Below are positions 1-8,132 of a DNA stretch of 16,442 nt, in pieces. Under the pieces are notes generated by a model. The model was not told the origin of the DNA, searched no databases, and was given only the letters and a program-made list of their open reading frames with translations. The DNA is from Ruminococcaceae bacterium UBA3220. GTDB taxonomy: Bacteria > Bacillota > Clostridia > Oscillospirales > Acutalibacteraceae. The stretch spans positions 1 to 16,442 of the forward strand of contig DEWC01000101.1 in NCBI GenBank assembly GCA_002363095.1, in the 5' to 3' direction. Within the stretch, counting starts at the first letter, position 1. Each line of letters begins with the position of its first letter. The translations under genes were made by a program, and so were the position numbers.

Positions 1-1198
1 TCGCAACGGTGCTAAGCGCGGATTTTGTAAAATATGTGAACTGCGTTTTTTTGATAAAATCGTCTACCGAAAGCGGACTTGAAAATTTCGCCGTTCCGCT
101 TGTCGGCAGTGTGTGATTAGGTCCCGCAAAATAGTCTCCCAAAGCCTCGGGACAGTTTCTGCCCAAAAATACCGAACCGGCGTTTTCGATTTTTTCAAGA
201 TACGAAAACGGCTTATCAAGACAAAGTTCAAGGTGTTCGGGCGCTATTGCATTTGCCAAATCAATCGCCGTATCAAGGTTTTCGGTTACTATTATTTTGG
301 AGTTGTCATCAATCGATTTGCGAGCTATTTCTTTTCTTAAAAGACCCGGGATTTGCCTTTCAATCTCATTTGCCACCGCTTCGGCGAGAGCAAAAGAATC
401 GGTTATTAAAACAGCACAGGCAAGTTTATCGTGTTCTGCTTGAGAAAGCATATCCGCCGCCAAATGAGACGGGTCGTTTTTCGCGTCGGCAACTATCATA
501 ATTTCGCTCGGTCCGGCAATCATATCGATTGAAACCTCACCGAAAACCTGCCTCTTCGCCTCTGCGACAAAGGCGTTGCCCGGCCCTACTATTTTATCCG
601 CCTTGGGGATACTCTCGGTACCGTAGGCAAGGGCGGCTATCGCCTGGGCACCGCCGACCTTGAATATTTTATCCACACCGGCAACGCTTGCCGCCGCAAG
701 AATGGCGGGATTTACCTTGCCGTCGGGGCCGGGGGGTGTTACCATAACAACATTTTTGCACCCTGCGATTTTCGCGGGTATCGCATCCATCAAAACGGTT
801 GAAGGATATGCCGCCGTTCCGCCCGGAACATAAAGCCCCGCGCAGTTTACGGGAATAACCTTTTGCCCTATGACAACACCGTTTTCCTTTTCTATTTTAA
901 AGCCTTCACGCTTTTGTTTTATATGAAAAAGTGTTATGTTCTCCGCCGCTTCTTTAAGAATTTCCATAAATTCATCGCCGGTATTCTTTACTGCCTCTTC
1001 TATTTCACTTTTGGGTACCGAAAGGGTTGAAAGCTTCGCTTTATCGAACTTTTCGGTATATTTATAAAGCGCCTTATCGCCGTTTTCCCTCACATCTTTT
1101 ATAATATCGCCTACTATGGCGGCAACATCCGTTTCGGGTACAACACGCGAAAAGATTTCTTTGTCGTTTACGCTGCCGTATTCTAATATCTTTATCAA
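1..1198 (-). CDS. hisD: Histidinol dehydrogenase, C-terminus cut by window edge
   Basis: HisD oxidises L-histidinol to L-histidine in two NAD-dependent steps, the end of histidine synthesis; it is a cytosolic Zn enzyme. The reading frame is open to the left edge, giving 399 residues of a protein usually near 425-430, so about 30 C-terminal residues are missing. Visible family marks are YVPGGTAAYPS (about 123-133), GPGNAF (205-210), the GPSE segment (229-232), QAEHD (253-257, Zn and catalytic region), APEHLE (319-324) and GPNHTLPT (359-366). The start chosen is TTG at 1198: it has GGAGG seven bases upstream, lying across the end of hisZG, and it gives the normal N-terminus; no ATG fits. The hisZG stop codon (1201-1203) is two bases away, so the pair is one transcript and probably translationally coupled. 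Confidence 0.95.
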   Translation of the reverse strand, partial: MIKILEYGSVNDKEIFSRVVPETDVAAIVGDIIKDVRENGDKALYKYTEKFDKAKLSTLSVPKSEIEEAVKNTGDEFMEILKEAAENITLFHIKQKREGFKIEKENGVVIGQKVIPVNCAGLYVPGGTAAYPSTVLMDAIPAKIAGCKNVVMVTPPGPDGKVNPAILAAASVAGVDKIFKVGGAQAIAALAYGTESIPKADKIVGPGNAFVAEAKRQVFGEVSIDMIAGPSEIMIVADAKNDPSHLAADMLSQAEHDKLACAVLITDSFALAEAVANEIERQIPGLLRKEIARKSIDDNSKIIVTENLDTAIDLANAIAPEHLELCLDKPFSYLEKIENAGSVFLGRNCPEALGDYFAGPNHTLPTSGTAKFSSPLSVDDFIKKTQFTYFTKSALSTVA

Positions 1199-1200
1199 GT

Positions 1201-2760
1201 TTATTCCTCCGTAACCTCAACGATTTTTTCGATAAGCTCGCTGATTTTATCATTTTTGAATTTGAACGAGGTTTTATTGGCGATAAGCCTTGCGCTTATG
1301 GGGACGACATCCTCGATGACCTCTAAATTATTCTCTTTAAGCGTTTTCCCCGTTTCCACAATATCCACTATTACATCCGAAAGACCGAGCATCGGGGCTA
1401 CCTCAATTGAACCGTTCAGGCGAATAACCTCGATTTCTTTGCCCTGCTCACGGTAATAATTTCCGGCTATGTTTTCAAACTTTGTCGCAACAACAAGGGT
1501 TTTATTCGGGTCATACTTAAAGCCGGCCGGCGCCGCCACAGCCATCCTGCATTTTCCGATTTTCAGGTCCGATAATTCGTAAACATCAGGCTCATATTCA
1601 AGCAAAATATCCTTGCCGGCAACTCCTATATCGGCAACCCCCTTTTCGACATACTTATGCGTATCGGCAGGCTTGACCCAAAAGAAGCGAACACGGTTAT
1701 TCTTATCCTCAAAAATTAGTTTACGGTTATCATCCGGGTCGTCGGGACACCTGACGCCGGCTTTGTTGAGAATTTGCAAAACCTTCCTGCCGAGCCGTCC
1801 TTTCGGGATTGCGATATTTACAAAATCGCTTTCTGACAGCGCTTTTTCGGATTTTACTGTAACATCTTCAAGTTTATCGAGGTATACAGCAAAGCCTACC
1901 GCCTTTGAGCGCTTGCCCATTTTGCGCATAAGCTTATCGTACTGCCCGCCTGAAAGCACCGCGCCGGGAACGCCGTTTATATAGCCCTTAAACACCGTGC
2001 CGTTATAATAGTTCATATCATCGGTAACCGAAAAATCAATTATTATTTTTTCGGATAACCGGCTTTTTAAAAGACTTTCAACAAGCAAAATAAAATCGCT
2101 ATGTTCCGCGAAGCGGTCAACCTCGCTTAAAATCGATTTAAGTTTCGGGAAAACACTTTTTATATTGCCGTTTAGGCTAAGAAGGCTCTTTAAAACCTCC
2201 GATTCCCTGTTTGAAGTTGTTTTTGATAAATAATCGCCGTTTTTTCGGGTTATAGCCGATAAAAGCCCGTCTTTGTCTTCGCAATCGGCACATTCGATAA
2301 GATATTTAAGAATATCGAGATTTGAAAGGACAATCAAATAGTCCTTCGTCAAAACTTCAAGGCTTTTAGCGGCAAGCAAAATCGTATCGCAAACCGAATT
2401 TATATCAACATTGCCGAAGGTTTCAACACCCGTTTGCATCATTTCTTTGAATGTGTTTGCCTCTTTTGAATAACGGTATACATTTTCGTTATAAAAAACC
2501 TTTTTCAGAACATCCGGCTCATCTTTACTGTTTTTTATAATCGAAAGCGTTACATCGGGTTTAAGCGCCATAAGTTTTCCGCCCGCGCCCGCAAAGGTAA
2601 TTACATTATCGGAAATAAGGAATTCCTTATTTTTGGCATATAGGTCATACTCCTCAAATTTGCTCATCCTGTAAGGAACAAAACCGCCCTTTAAAAACAG
2701 TTCGCGCAGTTTGAATATGATTTTTTCGCTTTCGAGCATTACAGAATCGTTAAAAGTCAT
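1201..2760 (-). CDS. hisZG: Fused HisZ-HisG: ATP phosphoribosyltransferase, regulatory plus catalytic domains
   Basis: One uninterrupted frame of 519 residues holds two proteins normally made separately. Residues 1 to about 310 are HisZ-like (a class II histidyl-tRNA-synthetase fold without charging activity): KPDVTLSIIKN (67-77), QTGVETFG (109-116), and the YYNGTVFKGY and SGGQYDKL blocks near 255-285. Residues 314-519 are a complete short-form HisG, starting NIAIPKGRLG, with the PRPP-loop segment DIVETGKTL (about 466-474). HisG condenses ATP with PRPP, the first committed step of histidine synthesis, and short HisG needs HisZ for activity and histidine feedback. The fusion fixes a 1:1 ratio. 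The domain border is near position 1821. A longer start (GTG at 2769) is possible, but that GTG lies inside the AAGGTGG Shine-Dalgarno sequence of ATG 2760, so I prefer 2760. First gene of its operon. Confidence 0.93.
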   Translation of the reverse strand: MTFNDSVMLESEKIIFKLRELFLKGGFVPYRMSKFEEYDLYAKNKEFLISDNVITFAGAGGKLMALKPDVTLSIIKNSKDEPDVLKKVFYNENVYRYSKEANTFKEMMQTGVETFGNVDINSVCDTILLAAKSLEVLTKDYLIVLSNLDILKYLIECADCEDKDGLLSAITRKNGDYLSKTTSNRESEVLKSLLSLNGNIKSVFPKLKSILSEVDRFAEHSDFILLVESLLKSRLSEKIIIDFSVTDDMNYYNGTVFKGYINGVPGAVLSGGQYDKLMRKMGKRSKAVGFAVYLDKLEDVTVKSEKALSESDFVNIAIPKGRLGRKVLQILNKAGVRCPDDPDDNRKLIFEDKNNRVRFFWVKPADTHKYVEKGVADIGVAGKDILLEYEPDVYELSDLKIGKCRMAVAAPAGFKYDPNKTLVVATKFENIAGNYYREQGKEIEVIRLNGSIEVAPMLGLSDVIVDIVETGKTLKENNLEVIEDVVPISARLIANKTSFKFKNDKISELIEKIVEVTEE

Positions 2761-2788
2761 AATTTCCACCTTGAATTTTTATACTAAC

Positions 2789-2817
2789 ACTTTACCACGC
2801 TAATGTGGAAAAGTCAA
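2789..2817 (-). promoter_or_regulatory. Promoter of the histidine operon
   Basis: On the minus strand TTGACT (2812-2817) is followed after 17 bases by TAAAGT (2789-2794), about 30 bases upstream of the hisZG start. The -35 is one base from consensus; the -10 matches 4 of 6. A second -10-like TAGTAT lies slightly downstream. The spacer is filled by a palindrome described separately. Confidence 0.7.
2791..2812. promoter_or_regulatory. Palindromic probable operator of the his operon
   Basis: The plus strand carries CCAC (2795-2798), six bases, then GTGG (2805-2808), with further symmetry outwards (TTTA on one side, AAAA on the other), 22 bases in all, centred at 2801.5. It fills the spacer between the -35 and -10 of the his promoter, where a bound dimeric repressor would block RNA polymerase. 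I do not recognise the motif as that of a named regulator. No T-box or histidine-rich leader peptide is visible in the short leader. Confidence 0.5.
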
Positions 2818-2825
2818 TACTGAAA

Positions 2826-2867
2826 TTGAAACTTCTGCTAAAATTACAAATTAAGCAGAAGTTTCAA
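2826..2867 (-). terminator. Hairpin after argF, probable weak terminator
   Basis: A perfect 14-bp inverted repeat (TTGAAACTTCTGCT at 2826-2839, partner at 2854-2867) with a 14-base loop lies 12 bases past the argF stop. On the minus strand only a short T-run (TTTCAG) follows, so termination may be incomplete and some arginine operon transcripts could run into hisZG. Confidence 0.55.
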
Positions 2868-2879
2868 GGTATATTTTAT

Positions 2880-3863
2880 TTATAATGTTGAATACATAAC
2901 GGCTTTAATGGTATGCATACGGTTTTCCGCCTCATCGAAAACGATTGACTGTTCGCTTGAAAAGACGCTGTCGGTTACTTCGAGACATTCAAGCCCGAAT
3001 TTTCGGTAGATGCTCTTGCCCGTTTCGGTTTCGGTATCGTGGAACGAGGGCAGGCAATGCATAAACCTGCACTGTTCGCCTGCGTTTTCCATAACCTTTC
3101 GGTTTACCTGATAGGGCAAAAGGTCTTTTATTCTCTCTTCCCAAATCTCATCGGGTTCACCCATTGATACCCAAACATCGGTGTATATTACATCCGCTCC
3201 CTTAGTCGCCTTTAAAACATCGGTTTCAAAGTTTAGTTTTCCGCCGCTTTTTTCAGCCTCGCTAAGACAATAGTTCACAAGCTGCTTTTCGGGGAAATAT
3301 TTTTCGGGGGCACAAACCGTAAATTCAAGTCCCATTTTAGCCGAGCCGACCATAAGGGAGTTACACATATTGTATCTCGCATCGCCCATAAAGACAAATT
3401 TTATTCCTTTAAGCCGTCCGAAATGCTCTTTTACGGTGAGAAAATCGGCCAAAACCTGCGTGGGGTGGAATTCATTCGTAAGCCCGTTATAAACGGGGAC
3501 ACCCGAATGTTTTGCGAGCGCCTCTACCCTTTCCTGCCCGAATCCGCGATATTCGATAGCGTCAAACATCCTGCCCAACACCTTTGCGGTATCCTCGATG
3601 CTCTCTTTTTTGCCTATCTGCGAAGCCGAAGGGTCAAGATAAACGGCGTTCGCCCCGATATCGGCGGCGGCAACTTCAAAAGCGCAACGGGTACGAGTAC
3701 TTGTCTTTTCAAAGATAAGCGCAATGTTTTTCCCCTCATGGATACGGTGCGGTATTCCTTTTTTCTTGTCATCTTTAAGCTTTGCCGCAAGGTCAATAAG
3801 GTATTCTATCTCTTTTGCGGTAAAATCTTTAAGACATAAAAAACATTTTCCTTTTAAATTCAT
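2880..3863 (-). CDS. argF: Ornithine carbamoyltransferase
   Basis: Joins carbamoyl phosphate and ornithine to citrulline in the cytosol, normally as a trimer. Of 327 residues, a usual length. The carbamoyl-phosphate motif STRTR is at 55-59, HPTQ at 133-136, the ornithine-side DVWVSMG at 229-235 and the catalytic HCLP at 269-272; both domains are complete. Start: ATG 3863 gives the standard N-terminus (MNLKGK) and has GAG eight bases upstream; in-frame ATG 3869 or GTG 3872 would add 2-3 residues. Either way the start region touches the carB stop (3869-3871), so translation is probably coupled. Last gene of the arginine operon; it uses the products of argD/argJ (ornithine) and carAB (carbamoyl phosphate) encoded just upstream. 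The HCLP form and operon context argue for an anabolic enzyme, not a catabolic ArcB. Confidence 0.96.
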   Translation of the reverse strand: MNLKGKCFLCLKDFTAKEIEYLIDLAAKLKDDKKKGIPHRIHEGKNIALIFEKTSTRTRCAFEVAAADIGANAVYLDPSASQIGKKESIEDTAKVLGRMFDAIEYRGFGQERVEALAKHSGVPVYNGLTNEFHPTQVLADFLTVKEHFGRLKGIKFVFMGDARYNMCNSLMVGSAKMGLEFTVCAPEKYFPEKQLVNYCLSEAEKSGGKLNFETDVLKATKGADVIYTDVWVSMGEPDEIWEERIKDLLPYQVNRKVMENAGEQCRFMHCLPSFHDTETETGKSIYRKFGLECLEVTDSVFSSEQSIVFDEAENRMHTIKAVMYSTL

Positions 3864-3868
3864 AATCA

Positions 3869-6800
3869 TCACTCATTTATATTTACAAGATTTGTGTTTT
3901 GCTGGGTATAGGCGGCGCTTACAACATCGGCGAGCGCTAAAGCGGTATCGATTGAGGTCATACAAGGTATCCCCAAATTCATCGCTTTTCGGTAAAGAAG
4001 GCGGAAATCACCCACCGAGCTATCCATAACCGCGCCGGTATAAACGACATAACTTACCGCCTTTGAATCAAGAAGGTCATATATATCACTGCTTTCGGAG
4101 ATGTTTCGTGCCGTTGTAACATCCATACCCCTTTCTCTTATCGCCTTTGCCGTATCAGGGGTCGCATAAATTTTCATACCGAGGTCGGTAAACTTTTCGG
4201 CAAGTTTTATGGCGTCGCTGTAATCATAATCCTCAACCGAAATAAGTACGCCGTTTTCGCCTCTTTCGGCACCGTGAACATCAACTCCCGAGGCGCAAAG
4301 TCCTTTATATAGGGCTTCGGATTTTGTTCTTCCGATACCGAGAACCTCGCCGGTTGACTTCATTTCGGGACCCATAATTGAATCGGCGTCGGATAATTTT
4401 TCAAAACTGAAAACCGGCACCTTAACGGCATAGTACCGCGCAACGGGGTAAAGGCCTTCGTTATAGCCTAAATCTTTCAGTTTTTCGCCGAGCATAACCT
4501 TGCTCGCAAGTTCTATCATCGGGACGCCGGTTACCTTGCTGATATATGGCACGGTTCGGCTCGCGCGGGGATTTACCTCAATCACAAAAAGCTCGTTTTC
4601 GTATATAAGGTACTGAATATTGACTATTCCGCTTGTTTTGAGTCCTCTTGCCATTTTTACCGAGATATCACAGACCTTTTTGGTCATACTCTCGGAAAGA
4701 TTATAAGGCGGATAGACCGCTATCGAGTCGCCCGAATGAATACCGGCGCGCTCGATATGTTCCATAATTCCGGGTATAAGAACAGTGTCGCCGTCCGATA
4801 TACAGTCTACCTCTATTTCGGTACCCGGCATATACTTATCCACCAAAACCGAATTTCCCGTTTTTCCCGAAAGAATTATCGACATATACTTTTTCAGTTC
4901 TTCCTGATTTCGGACAACGCTCATTCCCTGACCGCCGATAACATATGACGGACGGACTAAAACGGGATACCCGAGTATCTTTGCCGCAATGAGAGCCTCC
5001 TCGGCAGTGTCAACCGAAACGGCTTTCGGCCTTCTCATATTTATTGATTCAAGAAAACTGTCGAACCTTTCTCTGTCCTCGGCAATATCTATACCCTCCG
5101 CCGAAGTACCTAAAATCCTCACACCTTGATTATCCAAGGTTTTCGCAAGTTTTATCGCCGTTTGTCCGCCGAAAGCGACAACAACGCCGATCGGCTTTTC
5201 CACCTTTATGATACTCATTATATCTTCTTCGGTAAGAGGCTCAAAATAGAGCCGGTTGGCAGTATCGTAGTCGGTGGAAACGGTCTCGGGGTTGTTATTC
5301 ACTATAACAACATCGTATCCCATTTCTTTAAGGGTCCAAACGCAATGCACCGAGCTGTAATCGAATTCTATTCCCTGCCCTATGCGGATAGGTCCGGAGC
5401 CCAAAACCATAATTACCGGTTTTCCGCTCTTTTGATATGCGGTTGCCTCACATTCGGCGTCGGCACAGGAATAAAAATACGGTGTTTCCGCCGCAAACTC
5501 GGCGGCGCAGGTATCAACCATCTTATAACTGTAATGAAAATCATACAGTTTATCCGTGCCGCTCAGCCGTTTAATAAGCGAATCGGGGAAGCCGGATTTT
5601 TTTGCCTTTAAGTAAAGTGTTTCATCAAGTTCGGACTCTTGCAACGCCTTTTGGAGTTCCGCCATTTCTTTTAAAGCGGAAATAAAATAACGGTCAATTT
5701 TAGTTATTTTATGGATTTTTTCAACCGAAACGCCGCATTTAAGCGCCTCAAAAACGGTAAATATACGAACATCGTTTTGCTCGGCAAGACGCAATAAAAC
5801 ATCATCTTCGCTTATAGGCGCGCTGTTAAGAGAATCGAGGTTAATTTCCGCGCCTCTTACCGCCTTCATAAGCGCTTCGCCGAATGACTGACCTATCGCC
5901 ATAACTTCGCCGGTAGCCTTCATTTGCGTTCCCAAAAGACGGCTCGAACCGATAAACTTGTCAAAAGGCCATTTGGGAAGTTTTACAACGACATAGTCAA
6001 GCGTAGGCTCAAAGCACGCGCTGGTTGTGCCGGTGATTTCGTTTTTTATCTCATCAAGATTATATCCGAGCGCTATCATGGTGGAAATTTTCGCAATCGG
6101 ATAGCCTGTTGCCTTACTTGCAAGGGCTGAGGAGCGCGAAACACGGGGATTCACCTCGATAACCGCATATTCAAAACTGTCGGGATTAAGTGCAAACTGG
6201 CAGTTACATCCGCCGACAATACCCAATGCCGTTATAATATCAAGCGACGCCGAGCGAAGCATTTGATACTCTTTATCAGAAAGGGTAAGCGCCGGGGCTA
6301 CGACGATGGAATCGCCGGTATGAACGCCTACGGGGTCTATGTTTTCCATAGAGCACACCGCGACGGCGTTGCCGTTTGCGTCCCTCAATGCTTCAAACTC
6401 GATTTCCTTCCATCCGCTTATACATTTTTCGATAAGTACCTGGGTAATGGGTGATAAATCAAGCCCGTTCGCGGCAATTTTTCGAAGCGTTTGTTCGTTA
6501 TCCGCAATTCCGCCGCCCGAACCGCCCAATGTATAGGCGGGGCGAACGATTACGGGATACCCGATATTTTCTGCCGCAGAAACGGCGCCCTCAACATCGG
6601 TGGCAATTTCACTCGGCACGCAGGGCTGGTTTATGTTAAGCATAGTTTCGCGGAAAAGTTCACGGTCTTCCGCTTTTTTTATGACCTCAATATCACTGCC
6701 CAAAATTTCGACACCGTATTTTTCGAGCACACCGTTTTCAAATAGTTGCATAGCTATTGTAAGCCCCGTTTGACCGCCAAGCCCTGCGAGAATTCCGTCG

Positions 6801-7048
6801 GGTCTTTCTTTTTCGATAATGCGTTCGACCGTTTCGGCGGTGAGAGGCTCTAAGTATATCTCGTCTGCCAAGGCGCTGTCGGTCATAATGGTGGCCGGAT
6901 TTGAATTTGCAAGAACGACATTTATTCCTCGGCTTTTAAGCACGCGGCATGCCTGTGCTCCGGCATAGTCAAACTCGGCGGCCTGACCTATAACAATAGG
7001 TCCCGAGCCTATTACCAGCACCTTTTTAATAGCATCGTTTTTAGGCAT
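3869..7048 (-). CDS. carB: Carbamoyl-phosphate synthase large subunit
   Basis: Makes carbamoyl phosphate from bicarbonate, two ATP and ammonia passed from CarA. At 1059 residues it is full length with the known internal duplication: the first half opens with KKVLVIGSGPIVIGQ (8-22) and holds an ATP-grasp carboxyphosphate domain (about 128-330, with GGSGGG near 175-180 and EVNPR near 298-302); an oligomerisation section follows; the second half opens at about 543 with PVIMVLGSGPIRIGQG and repeats the ATP-grasp fold. The final 120 or so residues are the MGS-like allosteric domain. ATG 7048 has GGAGG at 7058-7062 inside carA, and the two genes overlap by 8 bases, favouring equal subunit output. 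Lying in the arg operon suggests an arginine-dedicated or arginine-repressed enzyme; whether a second pyrimidine copy exists cannot be told here. Confidence 0.97.
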   Translation of the reverse strand: MPKNDAIKKVLVIGSGPIVIGQAAEFDYAGAQACRVLKSRGINVVLANSNPATIMTDSALADEIYLEPLTAETVERIIEKERPDGILAGLGGQTGLTIAMQLFENGVLEKYGVEILGSDIEVIKKAEDRELFRETMLNINQPCVPSEIATDVEGAVSAAENIGYPVIVRPAYTLGGSGGGIADNEQTLRKIAANGLDLSPITQVLIEKCISGWKEIEFEALRDANGNAVAVCSMENIDPVGVHTGDSIVVAPALTLSDKEYQMLRSASLDIITALGIVGGCNCQFALNPDSFEYAVIEVNPRVSRSSALASKATGYPIAKISTMIALGYNLDEIKNEITGTTSACFEPTLDYVVVKLPKWPFDKFIGSSRLLGTQMKATGEVMAIGQSFGEALMKAVRGAEINLDSLNSAPISEDDVLLRLAEQNDVRIFTVFEALKCGVSVEKIHKITKIDRYFISALKEMAELQKALQESELDETLYLKAKKSGFPDSLIKRLSGTDKLYDFHYSYKMVDTCAAEFAAETPYFYSCADAECEATAYQKSGKPVIMVLGSGPIRIGQGIEFDYSSVHCVWTLKEMGYDVVIVNNNPETVSTDYDTANRLYFEPLTEEDIMSIIKVEKPIGVVVAFGGQTAIKLAKTLDNQGVRILGTSAEGIDIAEDRERFDSFLESINMRRPKAVSVDTAEEALIAAKILGYPVLVRPSYVIGGQGMSVVRNQEELKKYMSIILSGKTGNSVLVDKYMPGTEIEVDCISDGDTVLIPGIMEHIERAGIHSGDSIAVYPPYNLSESMTKKVCDISVKMARGLKTSGIVNIQYLIYENELFVIEVNPRASRTVPYISKVTGVPMIELASKVMLGEKLKDLGYNEGLYPVARYYAVKVPVFSFEKLSDADSIMGPEMKSTGEVLGIGRTKSEALYKGLCASGVDVHGAERGENGVLISVEDYDYSDAIKLAEKFTDLGMKIYATPDTAKAIRERGMDVTTARNISESSDIYDLLDSKAVSYVVYTGAVMDSSVGDFRLLYRKAMNLGIPCMTSIDTALALADVVSAAYTQQNTNLVNINE

Positions 7049-8111
7049 TTTTGTTTTCCTCCATCATTTTAAGAAAACGGTCAAATAAAAACTCGGTATC
7101 GTGCGGTCCTCCGTTTGCTTCGGGGTGGAACTGCACCGTAAACGCCGAAAGGCCGTCGTAACTCATCCCCTCGCAACTGCCGTCATTGGCGTTTCGGAAT
7201 GTTTCTTTTCCAATGCCCTTTAAAGACTCGGACAAAACGGCGTATCCGTGATTTTGACTTGTTATATATGTTCTTTTTCCGCCGATTTCGGTAACCGGCT
7301 GATTAACGCCGTGATGACCGTATTTAAGTTTCACCGTCTTTCCGCCGAGCGCCAGCGCAGTTAACTGATGACCGAGGCATATACCGAAAAGCGGTTTTTT
7401 GCCGATAAGATTTTTTATCTGCTCAATTTCATACCCGTTATCCTGTGGGTCGCCCGGTCCGTTTGAAAGCATAATTCCGTCAGGATTTGTTTTTAATATT
7501 TCTTTGCTCGGTGTATTATGGGGAAAAACGGTAACGCTGCAACCTCTTTTTGTGAGATTTTTTACGATACTCTTTTTAGCGCCATAGTCAATAAGCGCAA
7601 CATTGTATTTTGCCTCACCCTGCGGTTTTTCGGTTATGGGTTTGTTTACCGAAGCCTTTGCCACAACGCCTTTTACCCGGTATCCCTTTACGGCATCCAA
7701 ATCGGGGCAAGGATTATCGCAGATAATGCCGTTCATAACGCCCTGTTCACGCAGAATTTTTGTGAGCCGCCTCGTATCTATACCGCAAATACCGCAAATG
7801 TTTTTATCCTTTAAATAATTATCGAGTTTATCCTTTGAGCGAAAATTAGAGGGGTAATCGCAAAGTTCCCTTACAACATATCCGCGCGCGAGGCATTCGC
7901 CCTCGAAATCCTCGGGTATAACGCCGTAGTTTCCGATAAGCGGAAAGGTCTGGACGATTATCTGCCCCGCATACGAGGGGTCGGTAAGGGTTTCGAGATA
8001 TCCGACCATTCCGGTGGCGAAAACGACCTCACCCGTACATTCGGTGTCGGCGCCTATCTTAAAGCCCTCAAAAACGGTTCCGTTAGATAAAACCAAATAT
8101 GCTTTTTTCAT
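7041..8111 (-). CDS. carA: Carbamoyl-phosphate synthase small (glutaminase) subunit
   Basis: Hydrolyses glutamine and passes ammonia through a tunnel to CarB. It has 356 residues, normal for the family. The N-terminal CPSase domain is at about 1-150 (TGEVVFATGMVGYLETLTDPSYAGQ region, 26-50); a class I glutamine amidotransferase domain follows from about 170, with SNGPGDP (216-222), the nucleophile Cys245 in GICLGHQ, and His329/Glu331 in FHPE as the rest of the triad. So the glutaminase should be active. The start ATG 8111 follows a GAGGAAGAG site; the argD stop lies 21 bases upstream, the largest gap within the operon. It overlaps carB by 8 bases. Confidence 0.97.
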   Translation of the reverse strand: MKKAYLVLSNGTVFEGFKIGADTECTGEVVFATGMVGYLETLTDPSYAGQIIVQTFPLIGNYGVIPEDFEGECLARGYVVRELCDYPSNFRSKDKLDNYLKDKNICGICGIDTRRLTKILREQGVMNGIICDNPCPDLDAVKGYRVKGVVAKASVNKPITEKPQGEAKYNVALIDYGAKKSIVKNLTKRGCSVTVFPHNTPSKEILKTNPDGIMLSNGPGDPQDNGYEIEQIKNLIGKKPLFGICLGHQLTALALGGKTVKLKYGHHGVNQPVTEIGGKRTYITSQNHGYAVLSESLKGIGKETFRNANDGSCEGMSYDGLSAFTVQFHPEANGGPHDTEFLFDRFLKMMEENKNA

Positions 8112-8132
8112 ACGCTCTTCCTCTTTGCAAAA

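Noticed and set aside
247..501. Plus-strand frames near the left edge
   Set aside because: They lie opposite hisD, whose minus-strand frame is continuous over 399 codons with catalytic motifs in place.
3423..3839. 138-codon plus-strand frame across argF
   Set aside because: Opposite to intact argF coding sequence with all motifs; no independent support.
5126..5611. 161-codon open frame on the plus strand inside carB
   Set aside because: It is antisense to a full-length, well-conserved carB, has no ribosome site and no recognisable domains; a shadow frame.
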